Numbered from the stretch's first letter, positions 36,572 to 45,236 are shown. The stretch is 64,000 bases of DNA from Salipiger sp. H15 (GCF_040409955.1 NZ_CP123386.1:310001-374000); one strand, 5' to 3'. Notes: generated from the sequence alone by a model not told the origin. Translations and numbers: made by a program.

Positions 36572-39079
36572 ATGGATGTCGTCATTGTCACTGCGGTCAT
36601 TGCATCGCTCTTTCTCGTCATCGCCGCGGCCGAGCCGCTGGCGGATCGTCTCCGTCTGCCCTACAGCGCGATCCTCGCGCTTCTGGGCATATTCATAGGC
36701 AGCGCCGCGATATTCCTGCTGCGCACCGACATCACGGATGCGCTCAATCCCTTCGCGGCGGCGATCATCAACCTGCCGATCAGGTCCAACGTCTTCCTCT
36801 ACGTGTTCCTGCCCACCCTGCTCTTCCAGGCGACATTGGGCATGAACCTCAGGCGGATGCTCGACGACTGGGTGCCGATCCTCGTGCTGGCCATCGTCGC
36901 GGTGGTCGCCGCCACGCTCTTCGTCGGGCTGGCGCTGTCGTGGACAAGCTCGCTGCCGATCATGGCCTGCTTCCTCGTCGGCGCGATCGTCTCGACCACC
37001 GACCCGTCGGCTGTTGTCGGCATCTTCCGCTCGATCGCCGCGCCGCGCCGGCTGGTGCGCATCATCGAGGGCGAGAGCCTGCTGAACGACGCCGCCGCCA
37101 TCGCGCTCTTCGGCCTCTTCATGGGCTTCGTGATGGAGGGCGTGCCCGACCCGACCGCGCTTGGCGCCATCGCGCAGTTCCCCAAGCTGCTCGGCGGCGG
37201 GGCGCTGGCCGGCTGGCTGGTGGCGCAGGGCGCCATCGGCGCCATGGCCCTGCTCGCACGCTACGAGAAGGCGCAGCTCTCGGTTTCGATCGCCCTGCCC
37301 TACCTCGCCTACATCGGCTCCGAGCAGGTCTTCGGCGCCTCGGGCGTGATCGCCGTGGTTGTCTCGGGCCTGACGCTGAACCTCGTCGGCCCCGGGAAGA
37401 TCCCGCCCACCGCCTGGGCCAACCTCAAGGACGTCTGGGACATCCTCGCCCACTGGGCCGGGGCGCTCATCTTCATCCTCGCCGCGCTGCTGATCCCGCG
37501 ACTGCTCGAGGATGTCCATTCCCGCGATTTCGTGCTGATCCTCGTGGTCGTCGCCGCCGCAATGGCGGCGCGCGGGGCAATCCTCTCGGGGCTGCTGCCG
37601 ATCCTGCGCATACTCCGCCTCTCGCCCCGGATCGAACGCCCCTACCGCGTCGCCATCCTCTGGGGCGGGCTGCGCGGCGCGCTCACCCTGGCGCTGGCCC
37701 TCGCGGTCACGGAAAGCTTCCGCGTGCCGATCGAGGTCAAGCGGCTCGTCGGCATCCTGGCCACCGGCTTCACCCTCTGGACGCTGCTGGTGCAGGGCAC
37801 GACGCTCACCTGGGTGATCAAGAGGCTCGGCCTCGACAAGCTGGCCCCGCTCGACCAGGCGCTCAGCAACCAGGTCGTCGCCGTGGCGCTGCAGAGCGTG
37901 CGTGAACAGGTCTCGACCACCACCGACACCTACGGGCTCGACCGCGAGATTGTCCGCGCCGAGGCCAAGCGCTTCGGCAGCCGGCTCGACAAGGCGGTCA
38001 AGGCCGCCGAGGAAGGCGACGAGATCCTCGACCGCGACCGCATCACGCTCGGGCTCATCGCCCTTGCCGGTGCCGAGCGCGACGCGACCACCGCCCGCAT
38101 CCGCGAGCGCACGCTCTCGCTGCGGCTGGCGCAGAAGGCGCTGTCGGATTGCGACCGGCTGATCGAAGGCGCGCGCAGCGAGGGCCGGACCGGCTACCAG
38201 CGTGCCGCCCGCGCCAGCACCCGCTACGGCGCCCCCTTCCGGGCCGCGCTCTTCGCCCACAACCGCCTCCACATCTCGGGGCCGCTCGGCCGGATGACCG
38301 CGGACCGCTTCGACCTGCTGCTCTCGCAGCGGCAGATCCTGCGCGACCTCGACAGCTTCATCGACGGGCGCATCCGGCGCATCCACGGCCGCCGCGTCGC
38401 CGACCTGCTGCGCGAGCTCCTCGCCCGCCGGCGCGAGGCCGCCGAGACCGCGCTCGAGGGCCTGCGCCTGCAGTATCCGGGCTACGCCGAGGAGCTCGAG
38501 CGCCGCTTCATCCGCCGCACCGCGCTGCGGCTCGAGGAAGGCGAATACGAGACCATGCACGACGACGGGCTCATCGGGGCCGAGCTCTACACCGCGCTCA
38601 AGCAGGACCTGTCCCGCCGCCGTGCCCGCGCCGAGGAACGCCCGCCGCTCGACCTGTCGGTGCAGCGCACCGAACTCGTTCGGCAGTTCCCGCTCTTCGC
38701 CGATCTCGAGGAGAAGGAAATCCGCTCTCTCGCCCGCACCCTGCGCACCCGCTACGCCGCGCCCGGCGACATCATCATCCGGCGCGACAGCACCGCCCGT
38801 TCGGTCTGGTTCATCGCCTCCGGCGCGGTCGAGCAGCAGGCCGGCGGCCAGAGCTTCCGGCTTGGCCGCGGCGAGATGTGCGGACAACTCGCGTTGCTGA
38901 TGCCCATGCGCCGCCGCCGCTCCGAGGTGCGCGCCATCGCGCCCTCGACCCTGCTGCGGCTCGACGAGAGCCGGTTCAAGCGGCTGCTGAAGCGCTCCGA
39001 GAAGCTGCGCGAAGCCGTGCGGCAGAGCGCCGAGCGTCGCGGGCTCGACGTATCGTCCATCCTCGGCGAGGACGCCTGA
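36572..39079 (+). CDS. Na+/H+ antiporter (CPA1/NhaP type) with C-terminal cyclic-nucleotide-binding domain
   Basis: 835 residues. About 12 membrane helices fill residues 1-420, with the CPA1 transport motif GAIVSTTDPSAVVGIF and the helix RIIEGESLLNDAAAIALFG. A helical cytoplasmic linker (about 440-690) leads to a cyclic-nucleotide-binding fold near 700-810 (FPLFADLEEKEIRSLARTL, then RRDSTARSVWFIASGAVEQQ). It probably exchanges Na+ or K+ for H+, with the C-terminal domain as a regulator. The phosphate-cassette arginine is not clearly present, so nucleotide binding is uncertain. ATG 36572 is preferred to a TTG three codons upstream. The role fits the salt-adaptation genes further right. Confidence 0.88.
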   Translation: MDVVIVTAVIASLFLVIAAAEPLADRLRLPYSAILALLGIFIGSAAIFLLRTDITDALNPFAAAIINLPIRSNVFLYVFLPTLLFQATLGMNLRRMLDDWVPILVLAIVAVVAATLFVGLALSWTSSLPIMACFLVGAIVSTTDPSAVVGIFRSIAAPRRLVRIIEGESLLNDAAAIALFGLFMGFVMEGVPDPTALGAIAQFPKLLGGGALAGWLVAQGAIGAMALLARYEKAQLSVSIALPYLAYIGSEQVFGASGVIAVVVSGLTLNLVGPGKIPPTAWANLKDVWDILAHWAGALIFILAALLIPRLLEDVHSRDFVLILVVVAAAMAARGAILSGLLPILRILRLSPRIERPYRVAILWGGLRGALTLALALAVTESFRVPIEVKRLVGILATGFTLWTLLVQGTTLTWVIKRLGLDKLAPLDQALSNQVVAVALQSVREQVSTTTDTYGLDREIVRAEAKRFGSRLDKAVKAAEEGDEILDRDRITLGLIALAGAERDATTARIRERTLSLRLAQKALSDCDRLIEGARSEGRTGYQRAARASTRYGAPFRAALFAHNRLHISGPLGRMTADRFDLLLSQRQILRDLDSFIDGRIRRIHGRRVADLLRELLARRREAAETALEGLRLQYPGYAEELERRFIRRTALRLEEGEYETMHDDGLIGAELYTALKQDLSRRRARAEERPPLDLSVQRTELVRQFPLFADLEEKEIRSLARTLRTRYAAPGDIIIRRDSTARSVWFIASGAVEQQAGGQSFRLGRGEMCGQLALLMPMRRRRSEVRAIAPSTLLRLDESRFKRLLKRSEKLREAVRQSAERRGLDVSSILGEDA

Positions 39080-39101
39080 GGCCGGACCGCCGAAGGGCGA
39101 C

Positions 39102-39140
39102 GGCCCGCGGAAGCACCGGACAACGGGCTTTCCGCGGGCC
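39102..39140 (+). terminator. hairpin downstream of the antiporter gene
   Basis: Arms GGCCCGCGGAA (39102-39112) and TTCCGCGGGCC (39130-39140) are perfectly complementary over 11 bp, extendable with one bulge. It lies 22 bases past the stop; a modest T-containing stretch (ATCTTTC) follows about 14 bases later. Confidence 0.55.
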
Positions 39141-39189
39141 GCCCCGGACGGGCCATCTTTCAAAAAACCGAGCCTCCGCCTGACGGGCC

Positions 39190-39218
39190 ACATGGCTGGA
39201 CAATTAGTTCAGCCATGT
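39190..39218. promoter_or_regulatory. 9-bp inverted repeat upstream of the MarR gene
   Basis: Perfect arms ACATGGCTG (39190-39198) and CAGCCATGT (39210-39218) are separated by the A+T-rich GACAATTAGTT. It lies 170 bases upstream of the MarR-family start and could be an operator for it, or the edge of a transcript. No T tract follows. Confidence 0.4.
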
Positions 39219-39387
39219 TAACTATCTTGCTTACCCATCGGGCTGTGCCTGCCCCGCGCTTTGGTGTTCCAGCATTGGCCTCGGACAACGTCGCTGCCGC
39301 TGCCGCGCCCCACGCGACCGGAACACCTGGGGTCGCGTTCGCCGATCCTGCCTGACGGCCTTAGGCCACGACAAAGGAGACCGCGAC

Positions 39388-39867
39388 ATGCCGAGACGCC
39401 CCACCGATCTCCAGCCCGAGGCCGCGCGGCTCACCGAGACCCTGTCCGATCTCTGGGCGGCCATCACGACGGCGTCCCGCTCTCGCGGCCAGCCGTCTCA
39501 CCTTGCCCCGACCCAGGCCCGCGCGCTTCAGATGATTGCCGAGAACGACGGCATCACCCCGGCGGCGCTCGCGGCGCAGCTCGAGATGTCCCGCCCCCAG
39601 CTCAGCGAGGTCCTGCGCAGGCTCGAGGACGGAGAACTTGTCCTGCGCATGAAGTCCTCGACGGATGGCCGGTCCTTCATCCTCACGCCCACCACCGCGG
39701 GACTCGCGGCACTGGGCCATCTGCGTCACGGCCCGGCCGGTGCGGTGGCCGAGGCGCTGTCGTCCCTGCGGGAAGAAGATGCGCGGAAGATCATCGCCAG
39801 CCTCCCCGCGCTGTCGCGCCTCGCCGCGGCGTTGTCCGGTATCGTCGACGGGGATGTCGCTTCCTAG
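39388..39867 (+). CDS. MarR family transcriptional regulator
   Basis: 159 residues with a MarR winged helix: LAPTQARALQMIAENDGITPAALAAQLEMSRPQLSEVLRRLEDGELV (recognition helix SRPQLSEVLRRL, about residues 68-79), then the wing MKSSTDGRSFILTPT. AAGGAGA lies 8 bases upstream of the ATG. It is monocistronic between the antiporter gene and the replication module; no target is obvious. The ligand is unknown. Confidence 0.85.
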   Translation: MPRRPTDLQPEAARLTETLSDLWAAITTASRSRGQPSHLAPTQARALQMIAENDGITPAALAAQLEMSRPQLSEVLRRLEDGELVLRMKSSTDGRSFILTPTTAGLAALGHLRHGPAGAVAEALSSLREEDARKIIASLPALSRLAAALSGIVDGDVAS

Positions 39868-40197
39868 GTCACGCCCTCGCGGCGGCATGATGTGGAAGGA
39901 CCTGGGAACCGTTGTCCGCGGACAATCTTATATTTGGGGACTCGGGTTCACTGCCCTGCTTCGGAACGGGGGTTTGCGCAACCTTTGGCGTTCGACGCAT
40001 TTCCCGGACGGTGCCTTCATAGCTCGAACCCGAAATGACTATCTCGCCTCAGTCTAGTCGAGCGCTCTCCTAGCGGCAGAAGATGGCAGACCCCGCTTCG
40101 CAGTTCGGTTGTTCGCAGCGGCATCGCGGGAACCCGTTGATGTGGTCTCCGGATTCCAGAGTGGTCTGACCACAAGCGATTCCTGAACGCAAAACCC
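39868..40197. other. region downstream of repC
   Basis: 330 bases without a supported gene. It contains the parS-like palindrome at 39911-39926 and a GTGGTC-T-GACCAC palindrome (40161-40173). One short open frame (39887-40057) crosses the palindrome but shows no coding features. Confidence 0.5.
39911..39926. promoter_or_regulatory. parS: parS-like centromere site 1
   Basis: The core TTGTCCGCGGACAA (39912-39925) is a perfect palindrome, identical at two other places in the repC area. The 16-base context GTTGTCCGCGGACAAT differs from the repABC parS pattern GTTNNNNGCNNNNAAC in only its last base. RepB would bind it for plasmid segregation. Confidence 0.8.
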
Positions 40198-41250
40198 TCA
40201 AATTGTCCGCGGACAACTCGGCGCAGTCTGCCTCGCCAGGGACCGGATCAGGCGCGCAGGGTCGAAGCCCGCGCTGCGCGGTCCAAGCGTCAGGCTCCGG
40301 AAATAGGCTCCGAACCTGCCGATCCGGTCCTGCATCTGCACCATGGCCCAAATCGTCAGCGCGGCCGATCGAATGCCGATCCGCTTCTCGGCCTCGGCGT
40401 AAAGCTCGGGGCTGATCCCCAGCATCGGGGCAAGCGTGCGTCCATGGCGGACGAGCTGGTGCTCGTCCTTCACCGGCTCCTGGGCAAAGGCCGCTGCCTC
40501 GGGACAGGCCTCGACGACATCCTGTGCCGAGATCGTCCGGGCCTTATCAATATTTTCTTTTGTTGACCTATGATGGTGCCGGACATTCTGGCCGTCATTG
40601 CCGGTCATTTCCTCGGGTTGTGCAGCGTCTTCGAGGGCGTTTTCCACAGGGCTTTCGGACAGCTGATCGAGCAGGGCCGCGCAGTCCTCGACCGTCAGCT
40701 TGCGGCGCAGGGCGCGGAGCGCGGCGAGGGCGGAGGTGTCCTCGGCATCCCGCGCAAGGGACAGGTGTGCCGCGGCACGAAGCTTGGCGCGCAGGTAGTC
40801 GAGCCGCTCGCGCAGCTCGTCCATCTGCGCGGCGATGCGGGCGAAGTCACCGAGCCTGGAGAAGAGCGGGGCGAGGTCGAAGCCGAAGCGCAGGCAAAGC
40901 CCGTCGGTGCGGTTTCTGCGGGTGAAGCGCTTGCGGTTGGGGCTGTCCCGGCGCGCGATCAGCCCGGAGTCGACAAGCTGCTCGACGTGGCGGCGGATGG
41001 TCCGCTCCGACAGGCCGTTGAGGCGCGAGACGAGCGACTCGTTCGAGGCAAAGACCATGTGATGCCCGCGCTGCGGCGGCAGGAAGGACAGCATCGCGTC
41101 GAGCGTCGCGAGCACCGGGGGCTTCAGCCCGAGCGCCGGCGCGGCCTTGCGGAGAATCGACAGGACGATGTGACGCTCCGGCGGGTTGTCCGCGGACAAC
41201 AGATCACCGGGCCGCTGCCCGGCGGCAGCGGAGAGATGGTGTACGGCCAT
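40198..41250 (-). CDS. repC: replication initiation protein RepC
   Basis: 350 residues from ATG 41250. An in-frame TTG at 41277 would add nine residues, including FGRRE, which resembles RepC N-termini; the choice is open. A winged-helix region lies at about residues 70-125 (FASNESLVSRLNGLSERTIRRHVEQLVDSGLIARRDSPNRKRF), characteristic of repABC initiators. RepC is the sole initiator of repABC replicons, and oriV usually lies inside the gene. Two parS-like palindromes fall within the coding sequence (40203-40216 and 41185-41200). It is the last gene of repA-repB-repC. Confidence 0.95.
   Translation of the reverse strand: MAVHHLSAAAGQRPGDLLSADNPPERHIVLSILRKAAPALGLKPPVLATLDAMLSFLPPQRGHHMVFASNESLVSRLNGLSERTIRRHVEQLVDSGLIARRDSPNRKRFTRRNRTDGLCLRFGFDLAPLFSRLGDFARIAAQMDELRERLDYLRAKLRAAAHLSLARDAEDTSALAALRALRRKLTVEDCAALLDQLSESPVENALEDAAQPEEMTGNDGQNVRHHHRSTKENIDKARTISAQDVVEACPEAAAFAQEPVKDEHQLVRHGRTLAPMLGISPELYAEAEKRIGIRSAALTIWAMVQMQDRIGRFGAYFRSLTLGPRSAGFDPARLIRSLARQTAPSCPRTI
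40203..40216. promoter_or_regulatory. parS: parS-like centromere site 2 (inside the 3' end of repC)
   Basis: TTGTCCGCGGACAA, identical to the other two copies. It lies directly before the repC stop codon and encodes the last RepC residues (CPRTI). Confidence 0.8.
41185..41200. promoter_or_regulatory. parS: parS-like centromere site 3 (inside the 5' part of repC)
   Basis: GTTGTCCGCGGACAAC, a full match to the GTTNNNNGCNNNNAAC pattern and the most complete of the three copies. It encodes LSADN about 20 residues into RepC. Confidence 0.85.
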
Positions 41251-41473
41251 GGCAAATTCACGGCGTCCGAAGGTCAAAACACCCGGTCACGCCAAAAAAG
41301 GCATGACTTTCCCGCCAACCGAATCGGTTGCTGTTGACTGTCGCGGAGAAGCTGGTAAATCTGAGGGTGCTAAGCACAGATTGGGCCTCTCCGAGTTTAT
41401 CTTGGGGGGCTCTTTCTCTTTTCGGCCTGCGTCGTGCTCCTTCTTTGGTTGCTGCTCGAGTTTTGTTGTCCGG
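41251..41473. ncRNA. repB-repC leader with structured RNA; probable site of the counter-transcribed incompatibility RNA
   Basis: In repABC replicons an antisense RNA from the repB-repC gap limits repC expression. This 223-base gap has the expected structure. A stepped stem spans 41345-41392 (GGAGA/TCTCC, then AATCTG/CAGATT, then TGC/GCA), and a CAACCGA-A-TCGGTTG stem spans 41316-41330. A TTGACT element on the + strand (41334-41339) has only a poor -10 partner, so the RNA's exact start and end are not resolved. Confidence 0.45.
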
Positions 41474-42439
41474 TCAGCCCTGCTTGGCCTTCCAGAGGTC
41501 GTAGATGCGCAGGAGTTCCGCCTCGGCGTTCTCCTCCAGCCAGTCGGCGAAGCCGGGGACCTCGGTCCGCGACAGCTTCAGCGTCAGGGCGCGTGCCGTG
41601 GGGCGCAGCTCGGCGAGGCGCGTGCCATCCTTCAGAAGGATCGGCAGGGCAGGGGAGGTGCCGGTCGCCTGTGCGGGGCCGCGCAGGCGCGTCGAGACGG
41701 CCTGCGCCAGCTGTTCGAACCGCGCGTCCGACGAGGGGATCGCGGCGAACTGCACGCCATTTGCGAGCGCGTCGAGGTCAAGCTCGTTGTCCCGCACCGC
41801 GTCGGCCATCTCTTCCCAGCGCCGCCGGCCGATCCCGTGTGCCGGGCCGACCTGCTGGATCACGTTCGACGAGATCACCCGCGCCACCTTGTTCATCCGC
41901 GACAGCATCGGCTTGTCGATCGCCAGCGCGTCCATGACGACGTCGGATGTGTAGCCCGCGTCGCTGAGCTCGCGGATGAACAGCGCCTTCTCGATGAAGG
42001 ACGGATCGAGCCGCTGGCTGTTCTCATGGCCCTGGGCGAGGATCGCCTCCTCGTCGGAAAGCGACCGGACAAGCGCCTTGGCGGTCAAACCGAGGCTGCG
42101 CAGGGCGCGCAGGCGGCGGCGACCATAGACGACCTTGAAGCGCCCCGGCTGCTCGGGCAGCGGGCGCACCATGATCGGGACCTGCTGGCCATGCTCGCGG
42201 ATGCTCGCGGCGAGTGCCGCGACCTCGGCATCGCCGAAGGCGAGCCGGTCGTTCGGCCCGCCGTCGTCGATCAGGTCGGGGGAAATCTCGCGCACCGCAT
42301 TGGCCGACAGGTCCTTCAGCGTCGAGCGCACGCCGCTCATCGCGCCGGTGTTCGGAAAGCGCGATTTCTGCGGTTTAGACTCTTCCGAAGGCGGCGTGGC
42401 CGGCGGGGGAGGGGGCTGGAAAAGGTTGCGGCGTGCCAT
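41474..42439 (-). CDS. repB: plasmid partitioning protein RepB (ParB family)
   Basis: 321 residues. The ParB-type N-terminal domain has VAALAASIREHGQQVPIMVRPL (about 70-92) and the VVYGRRRLRALRSLG box. A helix-turn-helix follows (SDVVMDALAIDKPMLSRMNKVARVI, about 160-185). It binds the parS palindromes and works with RepA in segregation and autoregulation. Its ATG overlaps the repA stop (ATGA). A proline-rich stretch (PPPPPATPP) lies near the N-terminus. Confidence 0.95.
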   Translation of the reverse strand: MARRNLFQPPPPPATPPSEESKPQKSRFPNTGAMSGVRSTLKDLSANAVREISPDLIDDGGPNDRLAFGDAEVAALAASIREHGQQVPIMVRPLPEQPGRFKVVYGRRRLRALRSLGLTAKALVRSLSDEEAILAQGHENSQRLDPSFIEKALFIRELSDAGYTSDVVMDALAIDKPMLSRMNKVARVISSNVIQQVGPAHGIGRRRWEEMADAVRDNELDLDALANGVQFAAIPSSDARFEQLAQAVSTRLRGPAQATGTSPALPILLKDGTRLAELRPTARALTLKLSRTEVPGFADWLEENAEAELLRIYDLWKAKQG

Positions 42440-43641
42440 CAGTCAGTCTCCCGTCCCCAGGCCGCCTGGATCACGGCCTCGAATTCGTCCGCGACCCCGT
42501 TCACACTCTCTAAGATGCGGTCTAGGGTCTTTTTCACGACCTGCGCAGGGTCTATTTCGTAGATCGTCTGCTGCGTCATCCCGGCGTCGGAGATCGCCGT
42601 CGACTTCAGCATCGGGTTGGTCAGCACCTGGTCGAGCAGGATCGACCGCAGGAAGCCCGCCATCTGCGATTGCGGAACGTCGGTCGGCTCGTAACGCGCC
42701 ACGAGGAACTTCAGGAAGTCCCAGTCGATGGTGCCCGCGGCCTCTTCCAGCGCGCGGATCGTCTCGCCCGCCATCTCGAGGAACTGCGCCATGGACGCGA
42801 CGTCGAGCATCGAGGGCACGACGGTGATCAGCAGGCCGGTCGAGGCCAGAAGCGCCGACATCGTGGTGAAGCCGAGCTGCGGCGGACAGTCGATGATGAC
42901 GAGGTCGTAGTCGGCCTCGATCTCGTCGAGCGCGATGGCGAGCCGCTGGGTGAAGGGCGGCTCGAGCCGGTGCTGCAGCGCGTAGGCGGTCTCGGTCTCG
43001 TATTCCGAGAGCATGAGCCCCGCCGGAGCGATGTCGAGATTGTGGAAATAGGTCTTTCGGACGACATGGCTCAGCGGCACCGGGTCCTCGTAGCGCAGCG
43101 CGTCGTAGACGGTGCCGCCCTCGGCGAACTCGATCTCGGGCCTATAGCCGAACATGGTGGTCAGGCTCGCCTGCGGGTCCATGTCGATGGCCAGCACGCG
43201 GTAGCCGCGCAGGGCGTAGCGCTGCGCGAGATGCACCGCGGTGGTGGTCTTCGAGCTGCCGCCCTTGAAGTTGACGATGCTGATCACCTGCAGCTTGTCG
43301 CCCTCGCGGCGGCCGGGCAGGTAAGCCTCGCCATTGCGGCCGGTGCGCGCCATGACGTGCCGGATCGCGTCGATATCCGCCGCGCTGTAGAGTCTTCGGC
43401 CGCGGCTATCCGTCTCTACATCGGGGAAATCGCCCTCCTGGTGACGGGTGCGCAGGTTGGACATGCTGATCCCGGTCAGCTCCGAGACTTCCGACGCGTT
43501 GAACCGGCGCAGCAGCTTGCGGCTGTCCGGCTGGAAGCTGTTGCGCATGTGTTCGTTGAGCGCGCTGGACAGGCGCTCGGCATTTGCCGAAATTGATGCG
43601 GCAACGGAACCTGCTGCGGACAGGGTATCGGTCGAAGTCAT
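42439..43641 (-). CDS. repA: plasmid partitioning protein RepA (ParA family ATPase)
   Basis: 400 residues, the usual RepA length. The deviant Walker A motif KGGSSKTTT is at 126-134, Walker A' (AIDMDPQASLTTMFG) follows, and DLVIIDCPPQLG is Walker B. An N-terminal MerR-like helix-turn-helix (ASEVSELTGISMSNLRTR) allows repression of its own promoter. ATG 43641 has GAGGA about 10 bases upstream and matches known RepA N-termini (SANAERLSSALNEH); the frame extends further upstream without family similarity. Confidence 0.96.
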   Translation of the reverse strand: MTSTDTLSAAGSVAASISANAERLSSALNEHMRNSFQPDSRKLLRRFNASEVSELTGISMSNLRTRHQEGDFPDVETDSRGRRLYSAADIDAIRHVMARTGRNGEAYLPGRREGDKLQVISIVNFKGGSSKTTTAVHLAQRYALRGYRVLAIDMDPQASLTTMFGYRPEIEFAEGGTVYDALRYEDPVPLSHVVRKTYFHNLDIAPAGLMLSEYETETAYALQHRLEPPFTQRLAIALDEIEADYDLVIIDCPPQLGFTTMSALLASTGLLITVVPSMLDVASMAQFLEMAGETIRALEEAAGTIDWDFLKFLVARYEPTDVPQSQMAGFLRSILLDQVLTNPMLKSTAISDAGMTQQTIYEIDPAQVVKKTLDRILESVNGVADEFEAVIQAAWGRETD

Positions 43642-44006
43642 ACTGCGCTCGTCCTCGGGTGGCCTCTTGTCGGACCTGTTGGTCGCCGACGCCAGATTGC
43701 GCAAAAAGCGCCATTCAGCGTCGACACAATAGATCGCACGCAACTCTTCAATTCTCAACAGTTTTTTCTCCGGCGGCCGGGCCAGGTGCGCGCGGAGCCG
43801 GGCACGATGCGCGGGATCTGACGTCAAGGCATTGAAAACTATGAGGCTTATTGATCGCCTGAATTGCCGTCATGCCACAGTGGGGATGCCTCCGCGCGCG
43901 GCGGGAGCGGGGGATTCAAGAATCGAGGCGCCGGTCAGACCGGATAGGCCGATGAAAAACCGCGATGAATCGGCAGGTAAGGCTCTGGATCGGCGACTCC
44001 GCCGCC
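43642..44006. other. upstream region of repA
   Basis: 365 bases carrying the repABC promoter(s) on the minus strand and the downstream end of the MFS transporter gene. No parS-like copy was seen here. The A+T-rich patch at 43740-43775 is the best place for a promoter, but no clear -35/-10 pair stands out. Confidence 0.4.
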
Positions 44007-45236
44007 TCAGCGCGCGCCCTGCGCCAGTTTCACGGATTCGGGGCGGCGGCGCAGCAGCAGCATGGCCGTTGCACCCATGGCCGGGCCCGGGACGAGGAAG
44101 AGGAAGGCCCAACGCCAGCCGCCGATCGCCTCGGCGACGAGCGGCATGGCCCAGATCGTCAGCACGGTGAGGCCGAAGCCGATTCCCATCTGCAGGGCGA
44201 GCGCGGTGCCGACGAAATGCGACTCGGCGAGCTCGGTCACCGCGGCGGAGAACTGCGCGCTGTCGCCGACCACACTGATTCCCCAGACCAGCACCAGCGC
44301 CGCCAGCAGCAGCGACGGGCCGTCGAAGGCAAAACCGATCAGCGCGGCGCAGCTGCCCGAGACCAGCATCATGCCGGCGCAGGTCAGGCAGCGGCCGATC
44401 CGGTCCGAGAGCCAGCCGCCGAGAAGGCAGCCGATGACGCCGCTCGCCACCACGACGAAACTGAGCATCGAGGCGGTGCCGAAGGGGAAGGGCGAGAGGC
44501 CCGCGTTCTGCGCTGCCATGGCGAAGGCGAGGAACCAGGCCCACATGGCGTAGAGCTCCCACATGTGGCCGAAATAGCCGAGATTGGCGAGCAGCAGCGG
44601 CCGGTTGCGGAAGACGAGCAGCGACTGGCGCGGATCGAAGGTGGCGCGGCCGAAGGCGTGCGGGCCCTCGCGCAGCGCGAGGCCGAAGAGCAGGGCCGCG
44701 GCCAGCGCGGCCCCGGAGGTGCCCCAGACCACGCTGCGCCAGTCGACGCTGCCGGTCAGGGCGCGGATCAGGTGCGGCATCGACGAGCCAAGGGTCAGCG
44801 CGCCGATCAGGAAGCCGAGCGCGAGCCCGCGCCCGCGCACGAACCAGGTGGCCATGAGCTTGAGCGCGGGCGGATAGACCCCGGCAAGCGCGATGCCGGT
44901 GACGAAACGCGCGGCGATGGCCCCGGCGGGGCCGGTCACGAGCAGCATCGCGTTGGCACCCATGGCAATCAGCGCGGCAAGGGTCATCAGGCGCTTCATC
45001 GGCACGATGTCGGGCAGGTTCACGAGGCTCGAGCCCACCGCGCCCACCACGAAGCCGAGCTGCACGGCGTTGGTCAGCCAGGCGGCCTGCGCCCGCGACA
45101 GTTGCCATTCGTGGATCAGCTCGGGGATGATCGCCGTCGCCGAGAACCAGGTGGTCAGCACGCCGACGACGCCGATGCAGATCACCGCGAGCATCGGCCA
45201 GCGGCCCGGGGCAGGGGGGGTGAGGGCGGTGGTCAT
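44007..45236 (-). CDS. major facilitator superfamily transporter
   Basis: 409 residues with 12 predicted membrane helices. The MFS loop 2-3 motif is degenerate (LVNLPDIVPMKRLMTL), and the loop 8-9 motif is GGWLSDRIGRCL. It looks like the CynX/NarK-related anion or organic-acid porters, but the substrate cannot be deduced. ATG 45236 is preceded by GGAAGG. It is separated from the polyamine genes by their terminator. Confidence 0.82.
   Translation of the reverse strand: MTTALTPPAPGRWPMLAVICIGVVGVLTTWFSATAIIPELIHEWQLSRAQAAWLTNAVQLGFVVGAVGSSLVNLPDIVPMKRLMTLAALIAMGANAMLLVTGPAGAIAARFVTGIALAGVYPPALKLMATWFVRGRGLALGFLIGALTLGSSMPHLIRALTGSVDWRSVVWGTSGAALAAALLFGLALREGPHAFGRATFDPRQSLLVFRNRPLLLANLGYFGHMWELYAMWAWFLAFAMAAQNAGLSPFPFGTASMLSFVVVASGVIGCLLGGWLSDRIGRCLTCAGMMLVSGSCAALIGFAFDGPSLLLAALVLVWGISVVGDSAQFSAAVTELAESHFVGTALALQMGIGFGLTVLTIWAMPLVAEAIGGWRWAFLFLVPGPAMGATAMLLLRRRPESVKLAQGAR

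Noticed and set aside
36167..39193. A 1008-codon minus-strand open frame opposite the antiporter gene
   Set aside because: The translation is G/A/R/E/D/Q-rich without any motif, and the opposite strand encodes a clear antiporter with a CNB fold.
39887..40057. Short open frame containing a parS-like palindrome
   Set aside because: No ribosome-binding site and no family similarity; the palindrome explains the sequence better.
41334..41362. A sigma-70 promoter for the antisense RNA (TTGACT ... AAATCT)
   Set aside because: The -10 partner is too poor, and the implied start would fall inside the main hairpin.
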